The translations under genes and the position numbers were made by a program. Positions 46,210 to 57,085 of a DNA stretch of 64,000 nucleotides are shown one piece after another; the stretch's first letter is position 1; every line of letters begins with the position of its first letter. The notes beneath the pieces were generated by a model. That model saw nothing but the letters and a program-made list of their open reading frames with translations. It had not been told where the DNA came from and ran no database searches. This DNA comes from Darksidea phi (lineage: Eukaryota > Ascomycota > Dothideomycetes > Pleosporales > Lentitheciaceae), in assembly GCA_030770425.1 (NCBI GenBank), contig JASJFT010000078.1, positions 1 through 64,000 on the forward strand, in the 5' to 3' direction.

Positions 46210-47232
46210 TACAGCTGCTGCTTTCATTCTCCTTTGAGAGCGTCGATAAAATAGAGGGCGTTTATATGAGACAAGACAAGAACAAAGTACTTGTAAGTTT
46301 TGTAGGGCTGGCTTGTTCTGCCCCCTCTTTGCTGCTGGTTCCTTTTACTTCCTGGCGGCTGGGCAGGGGGGGGAGGCGTCGCACATGCTTGGGTATGTAA
46401 ATGTGGCAAGTTCTTTTTCTGGCTTTTGGCCCCGAGACGTAAACACTTGGAACGAGATGGAACTTTCTATTTCGATACCTGAGCCGATTGGTGGTGGTTG
46501 TTAGGTTGGAATGGCGAGTGGGCAGGTGAGGAAGGGGGAAAAGAGACTTTTTTACACTTTCTAGGGCGAGATATGTACACACCTTGTGGTGTGTTCTGAA
46601 ATCTTTTTTTTTTTTGATGTGCATAGTTGTGCAAGGGGTTGGTTTTTTAATGAATGGGGATGTGGTGATGGTTTGAATGTTGTGTGGTTTGACGTGTGGG
46701 TGTGGTGATGCTGTGCGATATGATTCTGTGGATGTACTGGTGACCGCTTTGATGGGGATGGGCAAGGGTGAGGGTGCTAGGACGGGAGGAGAATGAGACT
46801 CTCGCGCTATAGATGTGATGTTATCTGGACTCTTGATCATCTAGTATGGGCTTAGGTGAAGGTGCAGGTCGAACCCCCATACCAGGGACTCTTAATCATT
46901 CATCATAACACCAAAGAAGGGCAAAGTCGACATGAAGCTGAGCGGTGAGTTGAGTCTTGGCAAAGCTAGTGTCAGCGTGATAGCCTTCCCAGCTCCCTTC
47001 AATGTTGGTCCACAGCTTTTTCTTCATTCAAGGCAAATACAGCAACACACATCACGTCTGCATTCACGGGGTGAACCGCTTGTGGGTTCTTAAAAGGTGG
47101 CGAGAGGGATGTGGAGGACTCGCGGCTGAAACACAGTCGTCGTACCCTCGCTAAGTTCAACGGTTGACTCGCTAGAGCTCGGTACTAGTAGTGGACCGCG
47201 AACCCTCGAAATCTGAGAGAGCGTTGCGCGTT
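46210..47232. other. Intergenic, myosin 3' region
   Basis: About 1 kb, T/G-rich on the plus strand, with a poly-T run near 46603-46615. Long frames on the complementary strand are low-complexity. No gene is supported. Confidence 0.6.
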
Positions 47233-49089
47233 ATGCTAAGCCACGACGAGCCTTACCAGGAGCATACTTCTGGGTTTGATTATGAAGTGAGCGTCTCCAT
47301 CGGAGGGCGTACTCAAGATTTGGCCACTGCGACCTGTCTCGCTTCTATGAATCACGACGCCGTTTGCAACGACCAACAACCTTCAAGCGTCACCTCACGA
47401 GACATGGCAAGTCCAACGGAAAGGCTAGAATGTCCGCTTTGCGACTTTGCCGTCCTTCCTTCTGACCACTACGTCCTGCGACTGCACTTTGAGCAAGTTC
47501 ACACCACGGACTCCCCTTTTGTAATAGAGGATGACCCAGAGCTGCTTCCGCCACCTTTGCCGACACGCCCTTCCTCCACGCAGTCCACTAAACACACAGA
47601 GCGTGACACGCCTTCCTCCGACGAAGCCCAAAATACCGTCCTGTGCCCTGTCCCCGACTGCGGAGAGCTCATTCTTCTCGTAGACTTCAACGATCATCTC
47701 GATTATCACGCCGCAGAATCATTATCATTTGACGAGACTACCGGACAGTATCATTCGCATCGACCAGAAATTATGTACGGTGGAGACGTCGCCACTCATC
47801 CAAAGGGATCCGCCAAAACTTCATTCCTAGAGCAGAATTTCTCGACTGGCATGCCGGAGTCCCGGCAGAGATTTGAGAATGCGGGTCGCAAGGGGAAGAA
47901 GAAGCTCCAAAGGGGCAGAAGCGACACCAGCAGTAGTGAGAAGAGTACGCTGTCGCGCAGTATACTTGCGTTCAATCCGTTTGCGAAGGCGGATAAGAAG
48001 GTTAAGCCGCCCGCGAGCAACTGTCGTCTAGGTGTAAGTCTACCTTCACTTATCATCACTTGCGCATGCTGATCATTGTAGAAAAGCGAGCTTGGTCCGC
48101 ATGCGTGGGAAGATCGCATGCCCAGGTGGCTGCACGATCAACTTGCCGCCGGTCCTAAGATCACTGTCGTCAATCGCATTGGGCGCGACGGCCGCCTTAT
48201 CAAGCAAGAGCGAGTACAGAACGAGACGCCCGGGATCATTCCTATACTCGCTCAACTATCTGCGTTGGACCGCTCCGTCAAGGAAGCTTACTATTGCCAC
48301 CCGTCCACACTCCACATTGGTAAAACACCTAAAGAAGGTGGCTTTTGCGGGTACCGGAACATTCAGATGCTCATCTCTTACATCCAAGGCTCAAAGGCGC
48401 AGGGCTTTGAAGAATTCCAAGGACGCACCCCGGGTATACTGAAATTGCAAGACCTCATCGAGCGGGCTTGGGACAGGGGTATTAATGAGATTGGCCGACA
48501 GCAGACTGGTGGTATCCGAGACACGAGGAAGTATATCGGCACACCAGAGGTATGTATCTTGGCATCCAGCTACTCTTCTCTCCTAATAGCATTTGCAGGC
48601 TCAGGCTCTCTTTCTCAGCTCCCAAATCGACTGCGCTGTCGAAATGTTTAGCGATTCTCCCGACGGCTCTTTCGAAGCCCATGAGCAGCTCCTCGCCGCA
48701 GTCGAACGTTACTTCGCACAGGCTGCAGTGAGCGACGGCTCACATGTCTACAAGACACTCCTACCACCCATCTACCTTCAGGAACCCGGTCATTCCCTAA
48801 CCATTATCGGATTTGAACGCTGCCGGGACGGGGCATGCAACCTACTCGTCTACGACCCCATGTACAACACTAGTCCAGCTATGCACAAGTTGGTCGGACG
48901 AAAGAATATTAGGACAGCACGGCCAGAGGTGATGTACCCGTATCGCAGGGTGGCGAAGCAGTTGAGGAGGCACGCTGCTTTTGAAGTTCTTATGTGAGTA
49001 CATTTGAAGAGTGATTGATGTATTCTTGACTAACTGAAGTTTGCAGGCTTACGGCGCATCCGCCTTTGTTCCCCGCTTGGGATGTATGA
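47233..49089 (+). CDS. Zinc-finger C78-family peptidase (ZUP1/Mug105 type)
   Basis: Peptidase C78 proteins include UFM1 proteases and ZUP1/Mug105, which cleave K63-linked ubiquitin; fungi generally lack UFM1, so a deubiquitinase is more likely. Exons: 47233-48033, 48082-48549, 48599-48993 and 49047-49089, giving 568 residues. Two C2H2-like fingers are LECPLCDFAVLPSDHYVLRL...H and LCPVPDCGELILLVDFNDH. A basic, Ser-rich linker follows. The catalytic triad is Cys356 in GGFCGYRNIQML, His488 in EPGHSLTIIGFE and Asp509 in VYDPMY. The start may instead be the Met at 47404 (MASPTERLECPLCDF). The 3' end is uncertain: a GTATGA donor at 49084 could splice in phase to 49280 and extend the protein by 510 residues (next entry). 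Confidence 0.85.
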
Positions 49090-49279
49090 AGCATCCACTT
49101 CTCCATCCAAGCACCAGCATTTCTGGCGTCCATATAGATGCCCAGCACTTCACTACTATTTAGTCACATATGCTCCGGACCAATACACTTCACACATTTC
49201 CGTTCCTTTTCTCCTCGATTCCACTCCCACTACCTTGCGCTCTATAGAAGTATACTTTTACTAAACAGGTTCTATATAG

Positions 49280-50812
49280 GTCCTTCGCCAATTTCCCGAC
49301 TGTCGCTTCCTCTACGTTTTCTTCCGATCCCGCACACTCGGCTACGACGTCTACCCAGAAGACCATTTCCTGAAGAACTTCCCATGGCAGCAATACGGCG
49401 GCTTATGGATCGTCGACGAATGCCGTTTTGCTCGTGCAGCAAACATCAATCCGCTCGCCGCTCAGGCGCTGCGTCGCATCACCGGCGAAGGCGCTTCGAC
49501 TGGTTCGAGCTGCAATAACAGCATGGCTAGCTCCTTCAACAGCGGCTCTTTCCATCAACTGCATTCTCCGTCCCTACATAGCGACCATAACGCAGCCAAC
49601 GCTTCCCCTACACGCCAGGTCTCCTTCATGTCCTCTTACGATGGTTCATCAGCCGGTATATCGTACGGTTGTGAGAGCGGCGGTATTGTCCCTGTGCTCA
49701 ACATGATCGGTATGCACAATGCCGTCCAGGAGATGAAGATGTTGAACGTTCAGCAAGCCAAGCTCGCCCTCCTGACGGAGGTCGGCCGACGCTATCCAGG
49801 CTATCCGAGCCCGCTTTCGCCTACTTTCGATGCAAAACAGTTATTCCCTTCACCAGCTTCTGAAATTGGAAGTATCTCTCGTACGCCCCGCGCTGGTAGC
49901 CCTGTCCTACAGATGGCAAGCCCAGCCGTACGCGCCGCAAGCCCGATGAGCATCGACGGGTCCGAGATGTGTGGCCCAAGCCGTCGTTGCATGTCCCACG
50001 GCCACGAACGTTACGCCGCTCCTCTTGGTCTGATACCTAGCTTCGAGGCCTCTGAGAAGATAGCCTGGAACGGCATGACATTCGTCCCCGAAGCAAGAAT
50101 CGGCTCCAGTAGTCCCACCCAACTACGCAGCCCGCCAGCATCGCACACGGGATCTTCGCTCAGCCCGACAAGCCCACCCCGCGCCGTATCCCCTCGCACA
50201 GCCATGCTAAAAAACATGGTCGGGAAACAAGCCCTCCAATCCCTCTCCCACCAACCGCATTCCCTCGCTCAAACAACCCCACCACCCATCACCAGTCTCC
50301 CAATCACCTTCCCCTCCCCGCCATCCTCCCCCTCCACCACCTCCCCTCCCGCAATCCCCATAGCCAACGGTCTCGAAACCGCAACCGCATCCCCCATCTC
50401 CGCCTCAGGCACCATGCTCAGCTACACGTCCAACCGCAGCGTCGACTCGGGCTTACTAGCCGTCAGGCCCTTGTCCGAGGCTCAGGTCGCCGAGTATAGA
50501 TTTTGGCGTCCATGTGGAAGGAGGACTTGTGCATTTGGCTGTGGTGGCGTGTGCGAAGGCGAGATCGCAGCTGCGAGGAGGTTGTTTAGGGAGGTGCGCG
50601 ATGTGTTGCCTGAGGAGGGCGATGGTGATTGTGATCGTGGTCAAAGGGATAGAGCGAGGGAGGCTAATATGGAAAGGGACAGCGAGAGTGCGAAGGAAAG
50701 CATTGGTGAGGTGTTGGACAGGGAGAGGAGGAGGGCCATGTATAGTGGGGTCGGGGCTGGCATTGGCATTGGCATTGGGACGAGGGAGAGAGATGGCGTT
50801 GCTGAGGTGTAG
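49280..50812 (+). CDS. Ser/Pro-rich protein segment, 5' end uncertain
   Basis: An open frame of 510 codons with clear fungal codon bias begins right after a TATATAG acceptor at 49273-49279. It reads VLRQFPDCRFLYVFFRS and YPEDHFLKNFPWQQYGGLW, then a long Ser/Pro-rich part with many SP sites, a block IAWNGMTFVPEAR, and near the C-terminus YRFWRPCGRRTCAFGCGG, which looks like a cysteine-rich conserved patch. The first in-frame Met is at 49523, but the 81 codons before it look coding, so an upstream exon is needed. The only phase-0 donor I find is at 49084, inside the preceding peptidase gene. It may therefore be the C-terminal half of that protein. I do not recognise the family. Confidence 0.6.
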   Translation, partial: VLRQFPDCRFLYVFFRSRTLGYDVYPEDHFLKNFPWQQYGGLWIVDECRFARAANINPLAAQALRRITGEGASTGSSCNNSMASSFNSGSFHQLHSPSLHSDHNAANASPTRQVSFMSSYDGSSAGISYGCESGGIVPVLNMIGMHNAVQEMKMLNVQQAKLALLTEVGRRYPGYPSPLSPTFDAKQLFPSPASEIGSISRTPRAGSPVLQMASPAVRAASPMSIDGSEMCGPSRRCMSHGHERYAAPLGLIPSFEASEKIAWNGMTFVPEARIGSSSPTQLRSPPASHTGSSLSPTSPPRAVSPRTAMLKNMVGKQALQSLSHQPHSLAQTTPPPITSLPITFPSPPSSPSTTSPPAIPIANGLETATASPISASGTMLSYTSNRSVDSGLLAVRPLSEAQVAEYRFWRPCGRRTCAFGCGGVCEGEIAAARRLFREVRDVLPEEGDGDCDRGQRDRAREANMERDSESAKESIGEVLDRERRRAMYSGVGAGIGIGIGTRERDGVAEV

Positions 50813-51271
50813 CGGACGAGACGGTGTTTGGGTTTGACCAGCGATGCTATCGTTAGAGCTTCTGTGGCTTTGAGGTGGAGTATCGCTTTGGAGTGTGGAT
50901 TGCAGCGTATGTCGGTTTCTTCCTTGTTGGAGGGCGCGCTGGGGATTGTTCTTTTTGTATTGTTTTCCTTTTATGATACCCTCATTTTTTTTCGTTGGAA
51001 TTGTTCTTTTTTTCTTTCTCTTGATTGTGAGTAACTTTCTCTTTCTGCGACTGAGCTTGAGCTTCACGTTGCTGTGCTCCGCTGTCTCTAGAACTTTAAC
51101 GCAGCAATATTGAGACGGAACGGGTACAACAAGAATATGCGGAACATGTGGATGAACGTGGTAAAGGGTATCAATTTGCGCCAATAATCCTATGACCTTA
51201 ACATGCTATAATGTACAAGTGCCCCTTTTGTCTTTCCAAAACCAATGATTTAAATAGTCATGGCTGGTTGT
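50813..51271. other. Convergent intergenic region
   Basis: 3' ends of two convergent genes; T-rich tracts (about 50940-51010) suit a 3' UTR. No gene is seen. Confidence 0.6.
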
Positions 51272-52504
51272 TCAATCGCTATCCTCATCACTGCCATACC
51301 CAACCAAAGGCCCCATGGCGGGCGCCGGCCTCTTCGTCGTCGTCTTTGTCGTATACCCCTTCAACGCCGCGAGCGTGGAGCCAGAAAGGATTCCATTATC
51401 AGCCGGCGCATCTGTTTGCTGCGGTGGCGCTAGTGCGGCATATTCACTCCCATCTGCCTCTTTCCCTTCGATCATTAACCGGTCTTCAGGCGCGCCGACT
51501 TCTTTCGCCATCTCCCACTCAGCCTTCTCCTTAGCAAGCCACACGTCATCCGGCGCCTCGTATCCCTGCAACCCAAAACTGCCTTCAATCTTCCTCCGCT
51601 TCTTACTCTCGGCATCGCCTCTGCCTTCAATCTCCGCCACGTACGCTGCAGGCAACGCCTTCCGTATCGCCTCGGCAGCCTGCTCTTCTATCCTCCTTTC
51701 TTCGCGCTTCTGCGCCGCGGGGTTGGGATCGGCAGTAGCCCAGCGCACGTTTAGGATCTCGTTGTTATCGAGGGATTGGTGGGCCATGGCTTCTTTAGCA
51801 AACTGGCTATTAGCTTCGTTCATGTAGGTTACAAAGGCTACGCCGCGCGCGGTGAGGACGCGGGTTCGTTCCACCTGGCCCCATTCCTGGAAATGGCGGG
51901 CGACGATTTCCTCGATGTCGTCGGTGACGTGGATACGGCCGATATACAAGGTGCGATTCTGGCGTGTAAAAGAACCAACACCGCCCATATCGTCGCGATA
52001 ATCCGAGAACTTGTCGCGCCCAAAGCAGTCGATATTCGACGGGAAGATATCTGTGACAGTAGGCAGGCGATGCAGGTACTCGCAGTCGACGCCCTTGGGG
52101 CAGATGCCGCGGGCGAAGAAGAGGCAGAAATAGCTGCCGGGCGTTTTATCAGCTTTGGTGTAGCCGCTGTCCCTTGCGATGACGCAGCGGCCCTGGGCGG
52201 CGGTCTTGGAGAGGTATTTGTCCTCGCGGTCGCCGCCGCTCCATTTATTGTACCAGATGTTGAAGATGGTGCCTGTGGGCGGGGGGGCTTCTGTTTTGAA
52301 GGTTGCGGGGTCGACTTGGGGGCGTGCAGGCCGGCGTTTTCGTCGGATGATCTTCTTGACTCTTTTGCCCTCTGCGTTTGTGGTTATGATGCTTTGCTCT
52401 GACGTCGCAGGGACGAGGTCTGTGGATGTTGAGGTGGAGGGTTCGGCAGGTTCGAGGTCGGCGGCGGGTGCCGCTACCGGCGGTGGCGACTGTACTTCGA
52501 CCAT
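51272..52504 (-). CDS. CWC2: Pre-mRNA-splicing factor Cwc2
   Basis: Component of the Prp19-associated (NTC) complex; it contacts U6 snRNA and helps to shape the spliceosome active site. It is a single exon of 410 residues. After an Ala/Pro/Thr-rich leader, the Torus domain begins around FNIWYNKWSGGD and contains a CCCH zinc finger (CVIARDSGY, CLFFARGICPKGVDCEYLH). An RRM follows, with TLYIGRIHV as RNP2 and TARGVAFVTYMN as RNP1. The C-terminal part is Ala/Glu-rich and ends GYGSDEDSD. Met at 52504 (MVEVQSPPPV) is chosen; an in-frame Met 35 codons upstream gives a Pro/Arg-rich extension unlike homologues. Confidence 0.93.
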   Translation of the reverse strand: MVEVQSPPPVAAPAADLEPAEPSTSTSTDLVPATSEQSIITTNAEGKRVKKIIRRKRRPARPQVDPATFKTEAPPPTGTIFNIWYNKWSGGDREDKYLSKTAAQGRCVIARDSGYTKADKTPGSYFCLFFARGICPKGVDCEYLHRLPTVTDIFPSNIDCFGRDKFSDYRDDMGGVGSFTRQNRTLYIGRIHVTDDIEEIVARHFQEWGQVERTRVLTARGVAFVTYMNEANSQFAKEAMAHQSLDNNEILNVRWATADPNPAAQKREERRIEEQAAEAIRKALPAAYVAEIEGRGDAESKKRRKIEGSFGLQGYEAPDDVWLAKEKAEWEMAKEVGAPEDRLMIEGKEADGSEYAALAPPQQTDAPADNGILSGSTLAALKGYTTKTTTKRPAPAMGPLVGYGSDEDSD

Positions 52505-53096
52505 GGTGTGAGTTGTGAGGTGGTGGGGAAGAAGTGGTGGAGTTGGCCGTGGACTTTTCGAGTTGCGCGGCGTTATCTCGGCAAGGCTGAGAGCGACACG
52601 CTTAGTCATACTCCCCGACTTGGGAGTGAATCTACTCTACATCTTTCCTTTCAGTCTCTCACCTCCAACTTGATTTCTATCTCTGCCGATCTTTTCAGTG
52701 AGGAGATACTGCATATGAATCAATAAAATGTGACTTCTCCGCATCTTGTGCCATTTGAGATCCGATCACACCAACCTACAAGCCTATGTACTTGTTCAAA
52801 CTACAAGTAAAACGGCCTCGTATATCGAACCGCGGATATGAACCGGCCTACAGGTATTGGTTTCACCCTTCTATACGTCGCTGATGGAACCTAACATTTG
52901 GAAATTACCGATATTTGACCAACCCTGCGTAGCTTCAAGGAGAAGCCACAGAATTACAGCATTGACTTACTCTGACGTGCAGCAATCCCTTTCCTTTCAC
53001 TATAATTACAGCAGCAATCCACTCGCCCCAGCCCTTAACAAAGCTTCACAAGAAATATTACAATCCACCTTCCACCCCACTCACTTACTCATCGTA
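52505..53096. other. Intergenic, CWC2 promoter and SDR 3' side
   Basis: About 0.6 kb with no supportable gene. Confidence 0.6.
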
Positions 53097-53933
53097 CTAC
53101 ATTTTAATCCCGCCATCGATCTCCACCACACTCCCATTCATATACCTACTGTCCTCACTAAACAAAAACGCTACCACATCCGCCACCTCCTCAGGCGAGC
53201 CCAACCTCTCCAATGCATTCCCCTTCCTCATCCTCTCGACCGCCTCACCCCCCTTTACAATCCCCGCATTACTCGGCGTATCGATATACCCCGGCGCGAC
53301 GACATTTGTGCGAATACCGCGCGGACCCAGTTCCAAGGCAACGGACTTGCTGAACCCGATGAGTCCGTACTTAGTCGCGCAGTAGACGGATTGAAAGGCC
53401 GAAGGTCGCAGTCCGGAAATGGAAGATACGTTTACGAAAGCGGCGCCGGGCCGCAGATGCGGGGTTACGGCGCGGGTGACGTGGAAGACGCCTTTGAGAT
53501 TCGTGTTGACGAGTTTGTCCCAGTATTCGTCTGTGGTTTCTTCGATGGGGATGCTTGTTGGATTGATGCCTGCGCAGTTGAATACACCGTCTAGTCTGCT
53601 GAATTTGCGCATTATGTCGTCGATGAGTCCCCTCACTTCCTGGTTGGCGGAGACGTCGACGTCGTCGAGGTGAGGGGGTACGGGGGCGCTGGTACATAGT
53701 TTGGCGGTTTCTTCGAGGGCCTCGTAGTGTATATCACAGAGGGCGAGGGTGGCGGCGCAGGAGGCGAGTTTGATGGCTGTTGCGCGGCTGTAGGGAAGGA
53801 TTGTTAGTTAAATGTAGCATGTTGAGGGAGATGTAGAGGGAATGTAGGGGCGCAAGATGGGGAGGATTACCTACCCAATTCCGCTGCCTGCACCGGTGAT
53901 GAGGAAGACCCTGTCTTTGAAGTTGTAGGTCAT
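53097..53933 (-). CDS. Short-chain dehydrogenase/reductase
   Basis: NAD(P)-dependent oxidoreductase of the classical SDR family. Two exons, 53875-53933 and 53097-53787, with an 87-nt intron placed inside the glycine motif, give 249 residues. Motifs: cofactor binding TGAGSGIG (about 14-21), DVDVS (adenine region), NCAG, the catalytic Ser in NVSSISG, and YCATK (YxxxK). The C-terminus EIDGGIKM is typical of SDRs of the FabG/oxoacyl-reductase type. The acidic residue after the second strand (ALCDIHYEA) favours NAD over NADP. The substrate cannot be read from the sequence, and there are no neighbouring genes that suggest a pathway. Confidence 0.92.
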
Positions 53934-54344
53934 CTTGATTGATATCGTGGGGCTGGAATAGGGAATTAACAGGAAAGCCGAGCAATTGAGGATGCTTTGG
54001 ATTGCGGATGGGCGTGCTTTTGTTGTATTAGGCGGGGAAGGTGGGGTGAAGTGGGATGAATCGGAGAAGAGTGGAACATGACTCGTGCAGCTTTATCATG
54101 ACATACACTCAAACATCCTTTCACGAATAGCTAGTATGGTGGTTACCACGGTTTTGAGTGCTAAAAGCCATTAAATTAGAGATATCGACTCGGGATATGC
54201 CATCGACGCCTCGAATGCGAATTAGGATATCTAGTTGTGCAAGCAGGAAAACAAATGCAGACGGAAACTCCGACTAATGGCCTCTTCCACCTCGCTTCAT
54301 TGACGTACCGTGGTTGATGTATGTTTCTAGACGTTGTATCATTT
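53934..54344. other. Intergenic, SDR promoter side
   Basis: About 0.4 kb, nothing supportable. Confidence 0.6.
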
Positions 54345-56132
54345 TTACTCTAATCCCAATACCTCCTTCGGAAAGCATGCAAATACCGTACTCACAGCCG
54401 CCATAATAGCACTGACTATAATGAGCGCCCAGTTCAGCATTTTCTCCGCGCCACTTAGCTCCTTCCCAAACAACTTCAAGTGAAACGCCAGCGGCAAGAT
54501 GATACAGATGGAAAAGCAAGCAACGCTGCCCAAAAGCGTCATGATGCGGTCGAAAGATGGGCAGACGATAGCAATAACGACAAAGAGGCCGATAGTCGCA
54601 ATTCGGAGGACGAATTTTTCGATACCTCGGTTTAGTCCGGAAGTGCCATTCAAGGACGAGGACATGGCGAGAGAGCGGGCATCAAGACCGAGGAGGACTT
54701 CGAGCGTAGAGATTATGGGTCGGGCATTCAGTGGGATCTTCGTGAGCGGGACGATGGCGATACAGATTGCGATAAAGACCGAGATGACCTTTGGGTATCC
54801 TTTCGTGATGAATATGTTGCTGGTGATCTCGTCGCGGACGTAGTCGCCAAACATGAGGATACCAGCGGATGCCATGCCGACATCAACAAGATACGTGAAG
54901 ACGTAAGTGATATTGACACCTTTGCGATACTTATAGGGGTGACGCATGTCGCGGTAGATGTTAGGAAAGACGCTGTGGCCACCCCATGGTGACATGAGAA
55001 GACCGAAAGCAAGCGGGACGGTCATCCAGTTCGAGGGGAAGAGATACTGGGTAGCTGGCTGTCGAAGGGAACCAGGCTGCTCAGGCTTGATGAAGCCGTC
55101 GACCCATATCGCTAACGTGACTGCGATTTGGTCAGCAGGGGCATTGTTATTGGCTGGGTAGTACTTACTTCCAAAGCAGGACATGACGCCCAAGATGGAT
55201 GTGAAGGATAGAAAGCGCAGAGGCAGGAAGACCAGTGGGACCAGGATGACCCCGCAAACGAGCTTCCAAGCAGTAATACCCCATCCAGGTATCAGGTCGT
55301 CCATGCTGTCAGCGAAGAGGACAATGAGAGCCACGCATGCTGCCAGCAGTTCGAGCGAGAAGAGGATGCTCACTGCCGCGCGCGCGGTGTTGCCGAAAGA
55401 CACATAGGCTAGATCGGCGAAGGTGATGAGGGAGCTGTCCACGTCGAGGCATTTTGCGAGCAACTTTGCTGTGTAACATGTCGCCACGGCCGAGAAGGCT
55501 AGGAAGCCCATGCCAATGACCCATCCGGAGTATTTGAATGCCAATGGAAGTGTCAGCAGGCCTACGCCCACTAGCACGTTCACGCTGTTGAAGATGGTCT
55601 GTGGAAGGGTCGATTGACCGACAACGACGTTGATAAGATGCCCGTCTTCTTGGATTTGCTTAACGAGCAGAGGTTCTCTCTCGTGCTCCGGCTCGGTCAC
55701 ACCCTTCATTTGCTGCTCGGTAAAGAGCCGACCGGCATGACGCATGGAAGATTCGTTGACATGGGCGGAAAGACTGCTGTATGTTGTGCCATAACTGCCT
55801 CCGAATGGCGAAGACAGTGAAGGTTCGATTGAGAATATGGATGGCAGCAGATGCGTGTCTTCGGCGGGCTCGACCTGCTCCTCGTCGGCAATGACACTGT
55901 CAGAGACGCGTCTTCCGCCAGACTCAAGCTGCTGGCGAAGGAGCGATCGCTGCTCGGGAACTGATAAGCCCGCACGTGGGAAGTCTTCGCGGTCTTCTTC
56001 AGATTCGATTCGGAAGGAGGGTCGCACCGGCGTGATCTCGACGAAGCCGGCAGCGCGCTGCCATGAGCGGGCGAAGTTGTTCAAGCTGTTGACTCCACCG
56101 GCGTCTCCCAGCGCTTGGATCCGCATTGACAT
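54345..56132 (-). CDS. Vacuolar-type amino acid transporter (AAAP/AVT family)
   Basis: Member of the amino acid/auxin permease family most like fungal Avt1/Avt3-type proteins, which move neutral amino acids across the vacuolar membrane. Two exons, 55169-56132 and 54345-55120, give 579 residues. A cytosolic N-terminal domain of about 170 residues, acidic and Ser-rich, precedes about 11 hydrophobic segments. The first carries the family block NSVNVLVGVGLLTLPLAF. GVMSCFGITLAIWVDG is restored when the 48-nt intron 55121-55168 (GTAAGT...CGCAG) is removed. That intron is a multiple of three with no stop, so retention would add 16 residues (SKYYPANNNAPADQIA) in a loop. The direction and substrate are not deducible. 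Confidence 0.88.
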   Translation of the reverse strand: MSMRIQALGDAGGVNSLNNFARSWQRAAGFVEITPVRPSFRIESEEDREDFPRAGLSVPEQRSLLRQQLESGGRRVSDSVIADEEQVEPAEDTHLLPSIFSIEPSLSSPFGGSYGTTYSSLSAHVNESSMRHAGRLFTEQQMKGVTEPEHEREPLLVKQIQEDGHLINVVVGQSTLPQTIFNSVNVLVGVGLLTLPLAFKYSGWVIGMGFLAFSAVATCYTAKLLAKCLDVDSSLITFADLAYVSFGNTARAAVSILFSLELLAACVALIVLFADSMDDLIPGWGITAWKLVCGVILVPLVFLPLRFLSFTSILGVMSCFGSKYYPANNNAPADQIAVTLAIWVDGFIKPEQPGSLRQPATQYLFPSNWMTVPLAFGLLMSPWGGHSVFPNIYRDMRHPYKYRKGVNITYVFTYLVDVGMASAGILMFGDYVRDEITSNIFITKGYPKVISVFIAICIAIVPLTKIPLNARPIISTLEVLLGLDARSLAMSSSLNGTSGLNRGIEKFVLRIATIGLFVVIAIVCPSFDRIMTLLGSVACFSICIILPLAFHLKLFGKELSGAEKMLNWALIIVSAIMAAVSTVFACFPKEVLGLE

Positions 56133-57085
56133 TGAAGATCTGCTGCCATTAGAGCATGCCTCTGAAGCGCATCTCGACCATGCCTACCTTCGCCGCCGGA
56201 GTTCTCCGAGTCTGGAGGGCGAGCCACCAGCTGTGGTGGTGCTCTGCCCGCTGGTCCTCCGCTCAAGCTCGTCCCACTGAACATGGCTGCCGCTGCCCGT
56301 CGAATCCACCGAAGCTCTATGCACGCCATCGTACTCGTCCCAGGTCGACGGCTGCTTGCGTCCAATGTCCTTTGCCATGGCGGGCAATCCCCTTCGCCTT
56401 CCGCAGCGGCTCGATGAAGAGAAAAAGGAGGGAAATGATGCCGAGAACTAGTGGAGAGGATTGCCAGATGTTGGTTCGAGCCTGGGGGGCGGGCACTACT
56501 GGAGCGGCGGGTGGCTATCGTCGGGGCAGGGTTTGCAAGGGTGCAGGTGCCGACGAGCACCTCCCATTGCAAAGGGAACGAAACCGGTTATATATATATG
56601 TACTGGGGGCGAGATCGGACGCCTGTGTAGACATGGCGGAGATGGCATCACGGGACGAGGACGATGCCCCAGGAGGTTGCAGGCCCCGCCGACATCATGC
56701 CCATCGGCGCAGAGAGCTTGGAGCCTTGCGGCGACAACGGGCGCCCGCATCGAGCAGCGCTCGTGAATGGCCCCGCAAGCGAGGGCCCCTTGGCACCCGG
56801 CTGCCTTGCTGGGTTCAGTGATTGCAGGCGCAGCGTCACACCCCACGGACAAATAAATTCAGTCACCGCCAGCCCCGACGGTCCGCTTCGTCCACACCCT
56901 CACCTTTCCCCCCTCGACGGCGTGCCCCCTTGCGTCGCTGGTGCCGAGCAGCTTCCACGAAACCCGCCGCGCTGTCGGCTCCCCCCGCGTGTGCCCCTCC
57001 TCCGCCCTAAAATTCTCTACACCCCCCGCCTGCCCACCGCATACCGCACACTCAACACACAAACACCGCACACCGCTCGCCAGCC
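56133..57085. other. Divergent promoter region, AVT / eRF1
   Basis: About 0.95 kb, GC-rich with overlapping chance frames on both strands. A short TA-repeat (TATATATATA) lies near 56590-56600. C-rich tracts precede the eRF1 start. No gene is supported. Confidence 0.6.

Noticed and set aside
46861..46900. GGTCGAACCCCC resembling the 3' end of a tRNA on either strand
   Set aside because: No acceptor or T-stem pairing could be drawn.
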